Positions 8,561 to 20,723 are shown, counted from the first letter of the stretch. The stretch: DNA of 64,000 nt from Gemmatimonadota bacterium (GCA_022826565.1 JAJDUP010000006.1:124001-188000); one strand, 5' to 3'. Program-made: numbers and translations. Notes: generated from the letters alone by a model not told the origin.

Positions 8561-10425
8561 CCGGCAAGGCGTGGCACGAAACCCTGCTGGATTCGGCCGG
8601 TGCCGCCTCCGCCCTGGCAGCGGCGCTCGTGCAACGTAAGAATGTCAAGCAAACACTACAATATGTCGTGTTAGGTTTACATGTTGTGCTCATGGCAGCA
8701 GCCGCGCCGCCCCTCTCCGCCCTCCAGGCCCGCCCCGACGCACGCATTGAGAACCGCATGCTCAGGCAGGCGTCCTCGCAAGAAGCGCGCGGGGAGCTGG
8801 ATGGGGCCGAAGCCACGCTGTTTGAACTGCTTGCCCTTCAGCCCGGCTCCTCGGCGGCGGTCTTCGCACTCGAACGCGTGTATCGCAGGGGTGACCGGCT
8901 GGGCGACCTGCTGCCGGTCCTCGACGAGTTCCTCGAGCGGGATGCGTCGATGGGGCGTGTGTGGGGGCTGAAGGTGGGCGTGCTGGTCGAACTGGACTCG
9001 CTCGCGGCGCTCGAGGGCGTGGTGCGGGACTGGATCGAGGCCGAGCCGGGATCGCCCGACCCGTACCTGACGGGCGCCGAGGCCTTCCTCGGCGCCTTCG
9101 GGGCCGTGAGGGCCACCGGGTTGCTCGAAGAGGGCACCGCCGCCCTGGGGGAGTCCCCTCAACTGCTCGTCGAGCTGGGGGACATGTACGTCGCCGCCGG
9201 GCGCCTGGACGACGCGGCCGAGTCGTGGGCGCGGGCGCTGGGGCGCGACCGGGCGCGGAGCGGCGCGGTGTTCCGCCGCGTCGAGGATCTCGGCGACGAG
9301 CGAGGGGCGGCGGCCACCCGGATCGTAGGCGCACTGGGGCGTGAGCCGACTAACGTGACGCGCCTCGAGGCCGGGGCCGAGCTGGCGCTGCGGGAAGACC
9401 TCGAGGACGACGCGATGACGCTCGCCGCCGACGCCCTCACCCGGCTCGAAGACCGGGAGGCGCGCGGCTTTCTCAACGGGTTCGCGCGCAAGGCGGAGGA
9501 CAACGGGCGCGACCGGAGCGCGCTCTGGGCCTATGCCCGCCTCAGGGAGATGACCGAGGATCCCGCCGAGGCGCGATCGACGGACGAGCGCCTGGCCGAT
9601 GCCGCGCTGGTGGCCGGTGACACCGCGGTCGCGCTCGCGGCCCTGCGCAGGATCACCGAGTCGCACCGGGTGGGCTCCGAGGCTCGCCGCGCGGCCTGGA
9701 CCGCGGAACTGCGCATCCAGGTGGGTTCGCCGGAGGTGGAGGGCGCTGCCGAGGCCCTCGCCGCCTTCCGCGAGGAGTTTCCGGAGTCGCCCGACCTCGA
9801 CGCCCTCTCCGCCACGCTCGCTTCCCGCCTGCTCGGCCGCGGTATGCGCGAAGAGGCGATGGCGGTGCTGAGCGGGATCGAGGGGCCGGGAGCGGCGCTG
9901 GAGCGGGCCTTCCTGCTTCTCGAAGGCGGCGCATTCCCCGAAGGGATTGCCGCGCTGCAGGCATCGCTGCCCGAGCTGGAGCCGTCCGACGCGACCGAGA
10001 TCCTCGAGCTCACCCTCGCGCTGAGCGAGCTGACGCCCCCGGGGGGGATGCTCGCGGCCGAGGTGGCGATCGCGCGGCACCGCGGCCACGCGGAGGACGG
10101 GGTGTTTGCGGTGCAGGAGCGCATCGATGCCGTACCTGCCCAGGACAGGCCAGCCATTCTGGCGCAAGGCGCACGCGCGGCCGATCAGGCCGGGCTGGCG
10201 GGCGCGGCGGTGCAGTTCAGGCGGCGCATCGTCGCCGAGTATCCCGAGGCGCGCGAGTTCGCCGAAGCCGCGCTGAGGCTCGCCCGGGCGGTGGCCGCCG
10301 AGCCGGGCGGGCGCAACGAGGCGGTGCGCATTCTCGAGGCGCTGATCGTCAGCCGCCCGGACAGCCCCGTCGTGCCGGGCGCGCGCCGGGAATTGAGAAG
10401 AATCCAGGAGGGAGGTTCCCGATGA
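8557..10425 (+). CDS. exported TPR-repeat protein
   Basis: About 600 residues of helix-turn-helix tetratricopeptide-like repeats (for example ARGELDGAEATLFELLALQPGS and YVAAGRLDDAAESWARALGRD), with no catalytic motif. It is probably a periplasmic protein-protein scaffold serving the DUF4159/DUF4175 system it is co-transcribed with. Start choice is uncertain. The GTG at 8557 overlaps the previous stop. A GTG at 8629 would give a textbook signal peptide (basic MQRKNVKQ, then a hydrophobic core ending LSALQA). An ATG at 8692 is also in frame. The DNA between 8638 and 8690 is far more AT-rich than the rest and contains a copy of the 41-bp paired element, so this stretch may be regulatory as well as coding. 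Confidence 0.8.
   Translation: MTGKAWHETLLDSAGAASALAAALVQRKNVKQTLQYVVLGLHVVLMAAAAPPLSALQARPDARIENRMLRQASSQEARGELDGAEATLFELLALQPGSSAAVFALERVYRRGDRLGDLLPVLDEFLERDASMGRVWGLKVGVLVELDSLAALEGVVRDWIEAEPGSPDPYLTGAEAFLGAFGAVRATGLLEEGTAALGESPQLLVELGDMYVAAGRLDDAAESWARALGRDRARSGAVFRRVEDLGDERGAAATRIVGALGREPTNVTRLEAGAELALREDLEDDAMTLAADALTRLEDREARGFLNGFARKAEDNGRDRSALWAYARLREMTEDPAEARSTDERLADAALVAGDTAVALAALRRITESHRVGSEARRAAWTAELRIQVGSPEVEGAAEALAAFREEFPESPDLDALSATLASRLLGRGMREEAMAVLSGIEGPGAALERAFLLLEGGAFPEGIAALQASLPELEPSDATEILELTLALSELTPPGGMLAAEVAIARHRGHAEDGVFAVQERIDAVPAQDRPAILAQGARAADQAGLAGAAVQFRRRIVAEYPEAREFAEAALRLARAVAAEPGGRNEAVRILEALIVSRPDSPVVPGARRELRRIQEGGSR
8642..8682 (+). repeat. paired 20-bp element, copy 1
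   Basis: Two 20-bp units, ATGTCAAGCAAACACTACAA (8642-8661) and ATGTCGTGTTAGGTTTACAT (8663-8682), are spaced by one base (21-bp pitch). This is the arrangement of four other loci in the window. The second unit ends 9 bases before an in-frame ATG (8692) of the TPR gene. The stretch is strikingly AT-rich against its surroundings. Palindromic symmetry here is weak (ATGT...ACAT ends only). Confidence 0.5.
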
Positions 10426-11686
10426 TTCGCCGGGCCGGAGTCGTGGTGGCGGCAACAGTGATTGCAACCGCCGCGTTTGATGCGGAGAACGCTGCCGCGC
10501 AGCTCCTTCTCGTCCCCATGGACCGCAGCCAGTCGAACCACCTCAAGGCCTACGGGCTCACCTACAGCGTTCTTGAGCAGGACGGACGGGCGGAGTGGCT
10601 CCTCAACTTCCAGGGCGGGTCGTTTCTGCTGCCGGACACCGAGGGCACGCGCAGGGCGGCGGCGCTGATGGGCGTGACCGTCCAGCCGGTCGGCGCGGCC
10701 GACGAGGCGCGCATCCGGGGCATCGTCGCAACATCGAACATGGAGTCGGTGGTGCTGGAGAAGGCGACGAACATCGCGATCTACACGCCGCCCAACAGCG
10801 CGCCGTGGGACGACGCGGTGACGATGGCGCTCGACTACGCCGAGATCCCCTACGAGAAGATCTGGGACGACCAGGTGATCGAGGGCGGGTTGGAGGATTT
10901 CGAATGGCTCCACCTCCACCACGAGGACTTCACGGGGCAGTATTCGAAGTTCTACATCACGTATGCGGGTGCGCCCTGGCTCGAGGAGGAGGTGGCGCGC
11001 AACGAGGAGGCGGCACAGGCACTGGGATTCGCGAACGTGCCCGCGCTCAAGAAGGCGGTGAGCTACAGGATCCGCGAGTACGTCGAGGGCGGCGGCTTCC
11101 TCTTCGCCATGTGCTCGGCGCCCGAGACGCTGGAGCTCGCGTTGGCGGCCGCGTCCGTGGACATTGCGGCGGCGTATTCGGACGGCACCCCGCCCGATCC
11201 CGACGCCGGCTCCAAGGTGGACTGGGGGCTCGCCATGGCCTTCCAGGACGCGGAGATCCAGGTGGCGCCGTCGGTGAATGCGTTTTCGGACATCGACGGG
11301 CACCAGGTCAACACGCCGTGGAAGAAGGAGCTGGGCGCGTTCACACTCTTTGATTTCTCCGCCAAGTTCGATCCGGTTCCCGCGATGCTTACGCAAAGCC
11401 ACGAATCAGTGCTCTCCGACTTCTACGGGCTGACGACATCATTCGCGGTCGACCGGCTGAAGCCGGGGGTCGTGAAGCTCGGCGTCGAGGGGACGTGGGC
11501 CAAGTACATCCACGGCAACCTCGGCCAGGGCACCTGGACCTATTACGGCGGGCACGATCCGGAGGATCCCGAGCACCAGATCGGCGATCCCCCGACGGAT
11601 CTGGAACTGCACCCGAATTCTCCGGGCTACCGGCTCATTCTCAACAACGTCCTGTTCCCCGCAGCGAAGAAGAAGAAGCTGAAGAC

Positions 11687-11690
<4 letters not shown>
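10422..11690 (+). CDS. conserved exported protein (family often labelled asparagine synthetase B)
   Basis: A 422-residue protein with a signal peptide (residues 1-27, ending ENAAAQ). Family landmarks are LLLVPMDRSQSNHLKAYGL, EWLLNFQGGSF, PWDDAVTMALDYAEIPY, FEWLHLHHEDFTGQY, GGGFLFAMCSAPETLELALA and the closing TWTYYGGHDPEDP. Homologues in Bacteroidota carry the name asparagine synthetase B. However, there is no N-terminal Cys glutaminase domain and no ATP-pyrophosphatase SGGLDS loop, so that name is very likely wrong. The GGGF...MCSA loop and His-rich segment suggest a DUF4159-like amidotransferase fold, consistent with the DUF4159 gene in the same operon. It overlaps its neighbours by 4 bases on both sides. 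Function unknown, probably periplasmic. Confidence 0.75.
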
Positions 11691-14281
<2,591 letters not shown>

Positions 14282-14448
14282 GCGGGGCCGCGCGCCGCCG
14301 TGCGCTGGCCGCCGGGCAGGCGCCGCCGCACCGCCTTGCCGGAGTGCCCGGCCTCGGTGAGATTCCTAACGGCATGGGGCATGAAGCCGGTCATGGAATC
14401 GCACCGCCCCGGCGGACCGTCAATCGCTCTTCAACCTGGTAGAACGCA

Positions 14449-14646
14449 ATGAAGAAGGCTCTCGGATTCCTCGCTGGTCTCTTCCTCCTTTCGCTGGCCG
14501 CGAAGGCCTTCCAGACGGCATCGATCGGATGGGCGGGCGGCCACGGAGACGTAGGGTTCTGGTGGACGGTGATCACCGGCTTCCTGGGGATCGCCGGCAC
14601 GGGCGCGCTGATCGGCACGGCCATCCACTCCCGGCGCACGGACTAG
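14449..14646 (+). CDS. small two-helix membrane protein
   Basis: A 65-residue reading frame starting at ATG 14449 with MKKALGF and two hydrophobic stretches (about residues 4-20 and 38-60), ending in a basic tail SRRTD. It lies between the helicase and the FAA hydrolase, 6 bases before the latter. The upstream sequence has only a weak ribosome site (GGTAGAA). Codon use is like the neighbours, which favours a real gene. No family recognised. Confidence 0.5.
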   Translation: MKKALGFLAGLFLLSLAAKAFQTASIGWAGGHGDVGFWWTVITGFLGIAGTGALIGTAIHSRRTD

Positions 14647-14652
14647 CGGCCG

Positions 14653-15294
14653 GTGGCAGCGAACCGTCCGGGCAAGATCGTGTGCGTGGGGCGCAACTAC
14701 GCCGACCACGCCGCGGAGCTGGGCAGCGATGTCCCCAGCGAGCCACTGATCTTCATGAAGCCGCCGTCGGCGGTCATCTCCACGGGCGACGCCGTGCAGG
14801 TGCCCCCCGATGTCGGGCGCGTGGACTACGAAGGCGAGATCGGCCTGATCGTCGGGGATCGCTGCAGACGCGTCTCCGAAAGCGACGCGTGGAGCCATGT
14901 GGGCGGGGTGGTCGCCGTAAACGACGTCACCGCGCGCGATCTTCAGCGCAGTGATAGCCAGTGGACCCGCGCCAAGGGCCTCGATACCTTTTGCCCACTG
15001 GGCAACGTTGTCGACGCGGCGGCAGTCGAACCTGACAAACTTGCGGTGACCACGCGGGTCAACGGGGAGGTGAGGCAGCAGGGCAGCGCGGACCAGATGG
15101 TCTTCTCGCTCCGCCACCTGGTCAGCTTCATCTCCCACGTCATGACTCTCGAGGCCGGGGACCTCATCGCGACGGGGACGCCGGAGGGCGTCGGCCCGCT
15201 GTCGGCCGGCGACGTGGTCGAGGTGTCGCTCTCGTGCGGCTCCGCGGTGCGCAATCCGGTCGAAGGAGGCGAAGCGCTGGCCCCGGCCCACTGA
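14653..15294 (+). CDS. fumarylacetoacetate hydrolase family protein (acylpyruvase-like)
   Basis: Mg2+-dependent hydrolase or decarboxylase of the FAH superfamily, small single-domain type (213 residues) like E. coli YcgM and human FAHD1. These act on acylpyruvates or decarboxylate oxaloacetate. Motifs seen are CVGRNYADHAAEL (N-terminal helix), FMKPPSAVI, the metal-binding DYEGEIGLIVG (Glu, Glu), DVTARDLQ, the KGLDTFCPLG active-site segment, and LIATGTPEGVG. Start is GTG 14653, with the stop of the small upstream frame 6 bases before. The exact substrate cannot be told from sequence. Confidence 0.9.
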   Translation: MAANRPGKIVCVGRNYADHAAELGSDVPSEPLIFMKPPSAVISTGDAVQVPPDVGRVDYEGEIGLIVGDRCRRVSESDAWSHVGGVVAVNDVTARDLQRSDSQWTRAKGLDTFCPLGNVVDAAAVEPDKLAVTTRVNGEVRQQGSADQMVFSLRHLVSFISHVMTLEAGDLIATGTPEGVGPLSAGDVVEVSLSCGSAVRNPVEGGEALAPAH

Positions 15295-15340
15295 GGGCGC
15301 ATGGCCACGGCCGTGCCCGACTACCGGGATAGGAAGTCAG

Positions 15341-16189
15341 ATGACGCGACAGGGATCAGATCAGCGCCGCCCGCCGGACGGCGGTGCCGGGCGCCGTCCA
15401 AGCAACCGGCCCCTGTTGGTCGGTCTGGCCCTCTCGGCGCTCGTCCATGTCCTGGCCGTCGTGATCTACCCGTTCTTCTACGGAGGGTCTCCGGACGGGC
15501 CGGGGACGCTGATCGTGCCGGGAGTGCGCGAGGTCGAGGGGATGCGCGTGCTGGAGATCGTCGAGGTCACGACGCCCGAGGTGGGGGACCCCAGCGATCC
15601 GGTCGAGATCGCCGAACCGGCGACGCCCGACGTCGCTCCGGAGAGGCCCGATATCGGGGATGAGTTCGATGTCTACGTCCCGGGACGGTATCGCTCCGCC
15701 GCCGAGCGACTGCGCATCGGCGAGGGCGACCCCCGCCTGTGGCAACCCATCGACCCGGCACTCGTCGCGCCCACGCCCGACGAGATCCTGCGCATCCGGC
15801 TCGCCGCCGCCATCGAGGAGGCGAACGACTCCGCCTTCGCGGAGGCCGAGCGGCTGGCGCAGTCCATGGACTGGACGTACACCGACGACGACGGAAACAG
15901 GTGGGGCGTGTCGCCGGGAACGATTCACCTTGGGGACACCGAGATTCCCCTGGGCAACTTCGGCTTCGGGCCGCCGCCGGACTACAACGGCGACCAGGCC
16001 GACTGGGCCTTCCGCATGCTGGACATCGACCGCGCCGCCGGAACTCTGGCCGCGCGGATGAGCTGGAAGGAACGGATCGAGGTCATGCGCATGCGCAGAG
16101 AGGCCCAGCGGGCCCGCGAGGAGGCCGAAAAGGCCAACTCCGCCGTGGCCGATCCCGATACCACGTCCAGCGCGCGCAGACGGCGATAG
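15341..16189 (+). CDS. TonB-like single-pass membrane protein of unknown function
   Basis: A 282-residue protein. It has a short basic N-terminus, one transmembrane helix (about residues 24-46, LLVGLALSALVHVLAVVIY), and a Pro/Glu/Asp-rich periplasmic linker (TTPEVGDPSDPVEIAEPATP). The C-terminal part, about 150 residues, includes a highly basic helix (RMRREAQRAREEAEKA). The N-terminal layout (SALVH in the membrane helix plus acidic/Pro linker) is that of TonB/energy-transducer proteins, but no TonB C-terminal domain with the YP motif is seen. It is therefore best left as TonB-like. It precedes valS by 8 bases. Confidence 0.6.
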   Translation: MTRQGSDQRRPPDGGAGRRPSNRPLLVGLALSALVHVLAVVIYPFFYGGSPDGPGTLIVPGVREVEGMRVLEIVEVTTPEVGDPSDPVEIAEPATPDVAPERPDIGDEFDVYVPGRYRSAAERLRIGEGDPRLWQPIDPALVAPTPDEILRIRLAAAIEEANDSAFAEAERLAQSMDWTYTDDDGNRWGVSPGTIHLGDTEIPLGNFGFGPPPDYNGDQADWAFRMLDIDRAAGTLAARMSWKERIEVMRMRREAQRAREEAEKANSAVADPDTTSSARRRR

Positions 16190-16197
16190 ATCGTCCC

Positions 16198-18960
16198 TTG
16201 TCGGCAGCGTACCTCCCGGGAACCGAGCTTCCCAAGACCTTCGATCCGCGCGGTGTGGAGTCACGCATCCTGCGCGAGTGGGAGGAAGGCGGCTATTTCG
16301 GGGCCGCGGCGGCCGATGTGGAGCGGGGTGGCGAGCCGTACGTGATCGTGATCCCGCCGCCGAACGTGACAGCGGTGCTGCACATGGGGCACGGCCTCAA
16401 CAACACAATCCAGGACGTGCTGATCCGCTGGCGGAGGATGCAGGGCCGGGTCACGCTGTGGGTTCCCGGCACGGACCACGCCGGGATCGCGACCCAGAAC
16501 GTCGTCGAAAAGCGCCTGGCCACCGAGGGAATGACCCGCCACGATCTCGGCCGCGAGGCGTTCGTCGAGCGCGTGTGGGAGCATGTGCGCGACACCGACG
16601 ACAGGATCCTCGGCCAGCTCAAGGCCATCGGCTGCAGCTGCGACTGGACGCGGTCGCGCTTCACCCTGGACGAGGGTCTCTCGCGCGCCGTCAGGGAGAT
16701 CTTCGTGCGGCTGTACGAGGACGGCCTGATCTACCGGGGCGAGTACATCATCAACTGGTGCCCCCGCTGCCTCACCGCGCTCTCCAACGAGGAGGCCGAG
16801 GGCTCGGAGGCGCGGGGATCGCTCTGGCACCTTCGCTATCCCTTCCGCCCTGGCCACGAGCACGCCGCGGCCGAAGCGCGCGCGGCCGGGGCCACCGCCA
16901 TCGGCCAACTCCCGGACGGGCGCTGGCACCTCACCGTCTCCACCACCCGTCCCGAGACGATGCTCGGCGACACCGGCGTCGCGGTCAATCCGGGCGACCC
17001 CCGCTACGGCTCCCTCGTCGGTGCCCAGGTCGAGCTGCCGCTCACGGGCCGCGCCATCCCCGTGGTCGCCGATCCGCACGTGAGCGCCGAGTTCGGCACC
17101 GGGATGGTCAAGGTCACCCCCGCCCACGACCCCAATGACTTCGACATCGCGTCGCGCACCGGCCTCGAGGTCCTCAACGTCATGACCGAGCGCGCGGTGA
17201 TGAACGAGAACGCCCCGGCGGCCTTCCAGGGGATGGCGCGCGAAGAGGCGCGCACGGCGGTGGTCGCGGCGTTGGAGCACGATGGCCTGATGGCCGGCCG
17301 CGACGACCACGATCACGCCATCCCCCGCTGCTACCGCTGCGACATCGTCGTCGAGCCGCGGCTCAGCGAGCAGTGGTTCGTGCGCATGGAGCCGCTGGCG
17401 CGTCCGGCGCTGCAGGCTTCCCGTGACGATACGATCACCTTCGTCCCCGACCGCTGGACCCGCGTCTACGAGAACTGGATGGAGAATATCCGCGACTGGT
17501 GCATCTCGCGGCAGCTGTGGTGGGGACACCGCATCCCCGTGTGGTACTGCGGCGACTGCGGCGAGGTCATGGCGTGCCGCGACGATCCCGATGCCTGCAC
17601 GGCGTGCGGCAGTGCGGCACTCGAGCAGGACCCCGACGTCCTCGACACCTGGTTCTCGTCCTGGCTGTGGCCGTTCTCGGTCTTCGGCTGGCCCGAGGAG
17701 ACATCCGACCTGAAGGCCTTCTACCCGGGCCACACGCTGTCCACCGCACCCGAGATCCTCTTCTTCTGGGTCGCGCGGATGATCATGTCGGGCTACCACG
17801 CCATGGGGGACGCGCCCTTCACGCGCGTGTACCTCCATGGGACCGTGCGCGACATCCAGGGCCGCAAGATGTCGAAGTCGCTCGGCAACGGGATCGACCC
17901 GCTCGAAGTGGTGCAGTTGTACGGCGCGGACGCGCTGCGCTTCACGCTCATCGCCAACGCGGGGGTCGGGGCCGACATCCGCCTCGATCACAACGACCTC
18001 GAAGCGGCGTTCTCGCCAGGGCGCAACTTCGTCAACAAGCTCTGGAACGCGGGGCGCTTCGCGCTGATGAGCCTCGGGGACGATCCGGTGCCGCCCCTCG
18101 ACGCCGTGAAGGACGACCTGGCTCTCGAAGACCGCTGGATCCTGTCGCGGCAGCAGTTCGCCGCCCGGCGCGCCGCCGAGGAACTCGAGGGCTTCCGCAT
18201 CCACGGCGCCGCCGAGGTCATGCGCGACTTCTTCCGGGGCGAGTTCGCGGACTGGTATCTCGAATGCGTCAAGCACCGCCTGCGGCCCGGCGGTCCCGGC
18301 CGCGACGCCGCCCGCTCGGTGCTGGTTCACGTGCTGGACACGGTGTGCCGTCTCCTGCATCCCCTGGTGCCGTTCGTGACCGAGGAGCTGCGCGGCCTGC
18401 TTCCCGCTTCGGACGAGCGCCGCGGCCCCTGCATCGTCGCCCCCTGGCCGGAACCCGACGCCGGGTTCGTGGACGCGCGGGCCGAGGCCGACTTCGACTG
18501 GCTGCGCGACCTGGTGGTGAAGGTGAGGGGGATGAGGAAGGAGTACGGCGTCGGGGAGGGCCGGGAGGTCGTGCTCCACGCGACGGGCGGGGACCAGGAC
18601 GACGTTCTGGCAGCCCGGGGAGAGATGCTGCGCCGCCTCGCGCGCGTCGGGCGGGTCGAAGCGAAACCCGCGCCAGACGGCACGGCGGGCGCAAGTGCGG
18701 TGATGCGCGACGGCACCGAGCTCTTCATGCCGCTCACCGGGCTGATCGACATCGAGCGAGAACGCGAGCGGCTGATGCGCGAGACCGGCCGCCTCGAAGG
18801 CCGCATGCGGGGGATGCGGGCCAAGCTCGCCAACGAGAACTTCGTCACGCGTGCGCCCGCGGAAGTGGTGGAGCGTGAACGTGAGAAACTAGCGACATGT
18901 AAAGTCCAGTTTACAAAATTGCAAGAGAAGTTGACATCTTTGGCAGGGCAACGGACGTGA
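16198..18960 (+). CDS. valS: valine--tRNA ligase
   Basis: Class I aminoacyl-tRNA synthetase charging tRNA-Val, with an editing domain that hydrolyses Thr-tRNA-Val. HMGH (the HIGH signature) sits at about residues 60-63 after PPPNVTAVL. The editing domain has TTRPETMLGDT. KMSKS appears exactly as GRKMSKSLGNG. The C-terminal coiled coil (RERERLMRETGRLEGRM) is typical of ValS. I chose TTG at 16198, giving MSAAYLPGTELPKTFDP, because it follows the preceding stop by 8 bases and gives the normal length (920 residues). Frames running further upstream overlap the TonB-like gene. The last 60 bases are unusually AT-rich and contain the copy 2 paired element, which continues to the next gene. Confidence 0.96.
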   Translation: MSAAYLPGTELPKTFDPRGVESRILREWEEGGYFGAAAADVERGGEPYVIVIPPPNVTAVLHMGHGLNNTIQDVLIRWRRMQGRVTLWVPGTDHAGIATQNVVEKRLATEGMTRHDLGREAFVERVWEHVRDTDDRILGQLKAIGCSCDWTRSRFTLDEGLSRAVREIFVRLYEDGLIYRGEYIINWCPRCLTALSNEEAEGSEARGSLWHLRYPFRPGHEHAAAEARAAGATAIGQLPDGRWHLTVSTTRPETMLGDTGVAVNPGDPRYGSLVGAQVELPLTGRAIPVVADPHVSAEFGTGMVKVTPAHDPNDFDIASRTGLEVLNVMTERAVMNENAPAAFQGMAREEARTAVVAALEHDGLMAGRDDHDHAIPRCYRCDIVVEPRLSEQWFVRMEPLARPALQASRDDTITFVPDRWTRVYENWMENIRDWCISRQLWWGHRIPVWYCGDCGEVMACRDDPDACTACGSAALEQDPDVLDTWFSSWLWPFSVFGWPEETSDLKAFYPGHTLSTAPEILFFWVARMIMSGYHAMGDAPFTRVYLHGTVRDIQGRKMSKSLGNGIDPLEVVQLYGADALRFTLIANAGVGADIRLDHNDLEAAFSPGRNFVNKLWNAGRFALMSLGDDPVPPLDAVKDDLALEDRWILSRQQFAARRAAEELEGFRIHGAAEVMRDFFRGEFADWYLECVKHRLRPGGPGRDAARSVLVHVLDTVCRLLHPLVPFVTEELRGLLPASDERRGPCIVAPWPEPDAGFVDARAEADFDWLRDLVVKVRGMRKEYGVGEGREVVLHATGGDQDDVLAARGEMLRRLARVGRVEAKPAPDGTAGASAVMRDGTELFMPLTGLIDIERERERLMRETGRLEGRMRGMRAKLANENFVTRAPAEVVEREREKLATCKVQFTKLQEKLTSLAGQRT
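18897..18937 (+). repeat. paired 20-bp element, copy 2
   Basis: ATGTAAAGTCCAGTTTACAA (18897-18916) and ATTGCAAGAGAAGTTGACAT (18918-18937) at 21-bp pitch. It lies in the last codons of valS, 19 bases before the start of the lipoprotein gene at 18957. The first unit is an imperfect palindrome (TGTAAA...TTTACA). An operator for the downstream gene is the simplest reading. Confidence 0.5.
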
Positions 18961-20717
18961 TCCGGTGGTGCGGGACCTTTCTGTTGGCGCTCGCGTCCGC
19001 AACCTGCGCCAGGCCCGAGACACCTCCGGGGGGGCCGGAGGACCGCACCCCACCCGTCGTGATCGAGACCATCCCCGACACCTTTGCCGCGGTCGAGCCC
19101 GGCGGGCGAGAGTTTTTCTTCCGTTTCAACGAGCGCATCAGCGAGCGGCCCTCCGCCGGGCAGTTGAACAGCTCCGTGGTCATTTCGCCCTCTCTCGGGG
19201 AGGTCCGGGTGCGCCACAGCCGGGACGGCCTTTCGATCGAGGCGCAGGAGGGGCTGGTGCCGGACCGGCTGTATCGGGTCACCATCCTCCCGATCATCAA
19301 CGACATGTTCGGCAACCGGCTCCGCGACCCCTTCGACCTGGTCCTCTCGACCGGGGAGGAGTTCGTGCCCAACGTCGTCGCGGGCATGGTGGAGGACCGC
19401 GTGACCGGCCAGGCCGCCCCCGATGTGCGCGTGGAGGCGCGCTTCCGCGGGGACACCGATACGCTGGTTCACTGGAACTTCACCGGCGCCGACGGCGTGT
19501 TTTCGCTACGCTACGTGCCGGATGCGCCCTACGAGCTGCTCGCCTGGCAGGACCGCGACCGCGATGGCGAGGTCGGCGAGTCCGAGCCCCAGTCGGCCGT
19601 GACCGCCGACGAGCTGGCCGCATCGCCCGACACGAGCTTCACCATCCTGACGCTCATCGAGCCCGACACGACGCCGCCCCGGCTCGGGAGCGTCAGTGTG
19701 GATGATTCGGTGACCCTGACCTTCGAGTTCGACGACTACCTCGAGCCGCAGATGCCCGGCGTCATCTTCCAGGGCCAGATTATCCTGGCGCGGCTCCTGG
19801 ACACGGCCACGGTGGCGGATACGGTCGGGGCCGACCAGCCGTCCGACACCGCCGGCGCGGCGGAGGCAGGCGATACGGTGCAGGCGGAGTTGGAGGCGGA
19901 CCCCGAGGCCCCCGGCGACACTGTCCAGGCGGAAGCGGCCGCCCCCGGCGAGCCGGGCGACACGGTCTTGGCCGAGGCGGCGGGAGACTCCATCGAGATC
20001 GATCCCGCCGACACGATCACCGTGCCGCCGGAGAAGGACACCATCGCGGTGCGGTTCTTTCACGCCCACGAATACGAGCGCTGGCAGCGCGAGGTGGCCG
20101 ATTCCATCGCGCGCGCGGAGGCGCAGGCGCTGGCGGACTCGTTGATCGCGGCCGGGGAGGAACCACCTGCGCTGGAGGAGGAGGAGGAGCCCGCCGACAG
20201 CGTCGAGGCGCCTCCGAGCGGACTCTCCGGCCTGCTGCTGCCGGCCCAGACCCTGACCGGGGTGCTGGAGGAATCACTGGTTCGCGGCGTGCCGTACGAA
20301 GCGTCGGTGGGAGGTGTCGTGAACATCGCTGGAGTAACCGGCGGTGGGGGCCAGGCGGAGGTGTTGTGGGAGTTGCCGCCGCCGGACACGACGACCGTGG
20401 ACAGCACGGCTGTAGCGGACTCGCTGCAGGTCGGGGACTCGCTGCAGGTGGGCGACTCGGTCCAGGTTGTGGATACCACGGGGGCGGGACCGGACACGAC
20501 CACGGTAGGCCCGGACACGACTACAGCGGGCCCCGACACGACGACGGTGGACCCGGACACGATCACCACGCCCCCGGACACGACCGTCGTGGACCCCGAC
20601 ACGACCTCCGCGCCCCCCGACACGACCTCCACGCCCCCGGACACGACCTCCACGCCCCGCCGGTCCCAACAGCCCCGTGTTCGGACCCGCGGTCGCCTCC
20701 GCCGCCCCCGGCACTGA
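18957..20717 (+). CDS. Ig-like domain lipoprotein with PDTT-repeat tail
   Basis: A 586-residue exported protein. The lipoprotein signal ends LASATC (Cys17). Residues about 30-115 form a bacterial Ig-like domain of the SbsA/Big_5 type (PPVVIETIPDTFAAVEPGG, FRFNERI, YRVTILPIINDMFGNRL). A carboxypeptidase-regulatory-like fold follows (GMVEDRVTGQAAPDVRVEA...YELLAWQDRDRDG). The C-terminal half is low-complexity, acidic, and rich in PDTVQAE and then PDTTT repeats (about 500-565), ending in a basic RRPRH tail. Such proteins sit on the outer membrane of Gemmatimonadota and Bacteroidota; the role is unknown. Start GTG 18957 overlaps the valS stop. Confidence 0.82.
   Translation: MIRWCGTFLLALASATCARPETPPGGPEDRTPPVVIETIPDTFAAVEPGGREFFFRFNERISERPSAGQLNSSVVISPSLGEVRVRHSRDGLSIEAQEGLVPDRLYRVTILPIINDMFGNRLRDPFDLVLSTGEEFVPNVVAGMVEDRVTGQAAPDVRVEARFRGDTDTLVHWNFTGADGVFSLRYVPDAPYELLAWQDRDRDGEVGESEPQSAVTADELAASPDTSFTILTLIEPDTTPPRLGSVSVDDSVTLTFEFDDYLEPQMPGVIFQGQIILARLLDTATVADTVGADQPSDTAGAAEAGDTVQAELEADPEAPGDTVQAEAAAPGEPGDTVLAEAAGDSIEIDPADTITVPPEKDTIAVRFFHAHEYERWQREVADSIARAEAQALADSLIAAGEEPPALEEEEEPADSVEAPPSGLSGLLLPAQTLTGVLEESLVRGVPYEASVGGVVNIAGVTGGGGQAEVLWELPPPDTTTVDSTAVADSLQVGDSLQVGDSVQVVDTTGAGPDTTTVGPDTTTAGPDTTTVDPDTITTPPDTTVVDPDTTSAPPDTTSTPPDTTSTPRRSQQPRVRTRGRLRRPRH
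20490..20660 (+). repeat. imperfect tandem repeat coding for PDTT units
   Basis: About ten near-identical units built on CCGGACACGACC, most 15 to 24 bases long, encode the Pro-Asp-Thr-Thr tail of the lipoprotein. Units are multiples of three, so copy-number change would keep the frame. Confidence 0.8.
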
Positions 20718-20723
20718 CGCGAC

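Noticed and set aside
20460-20660. Possible CRISPR-like array
   Set aside because: The repeats are short, contiguous, in frame and encode a PDTT-rich protein tail; there are no spacers and no cas genes.
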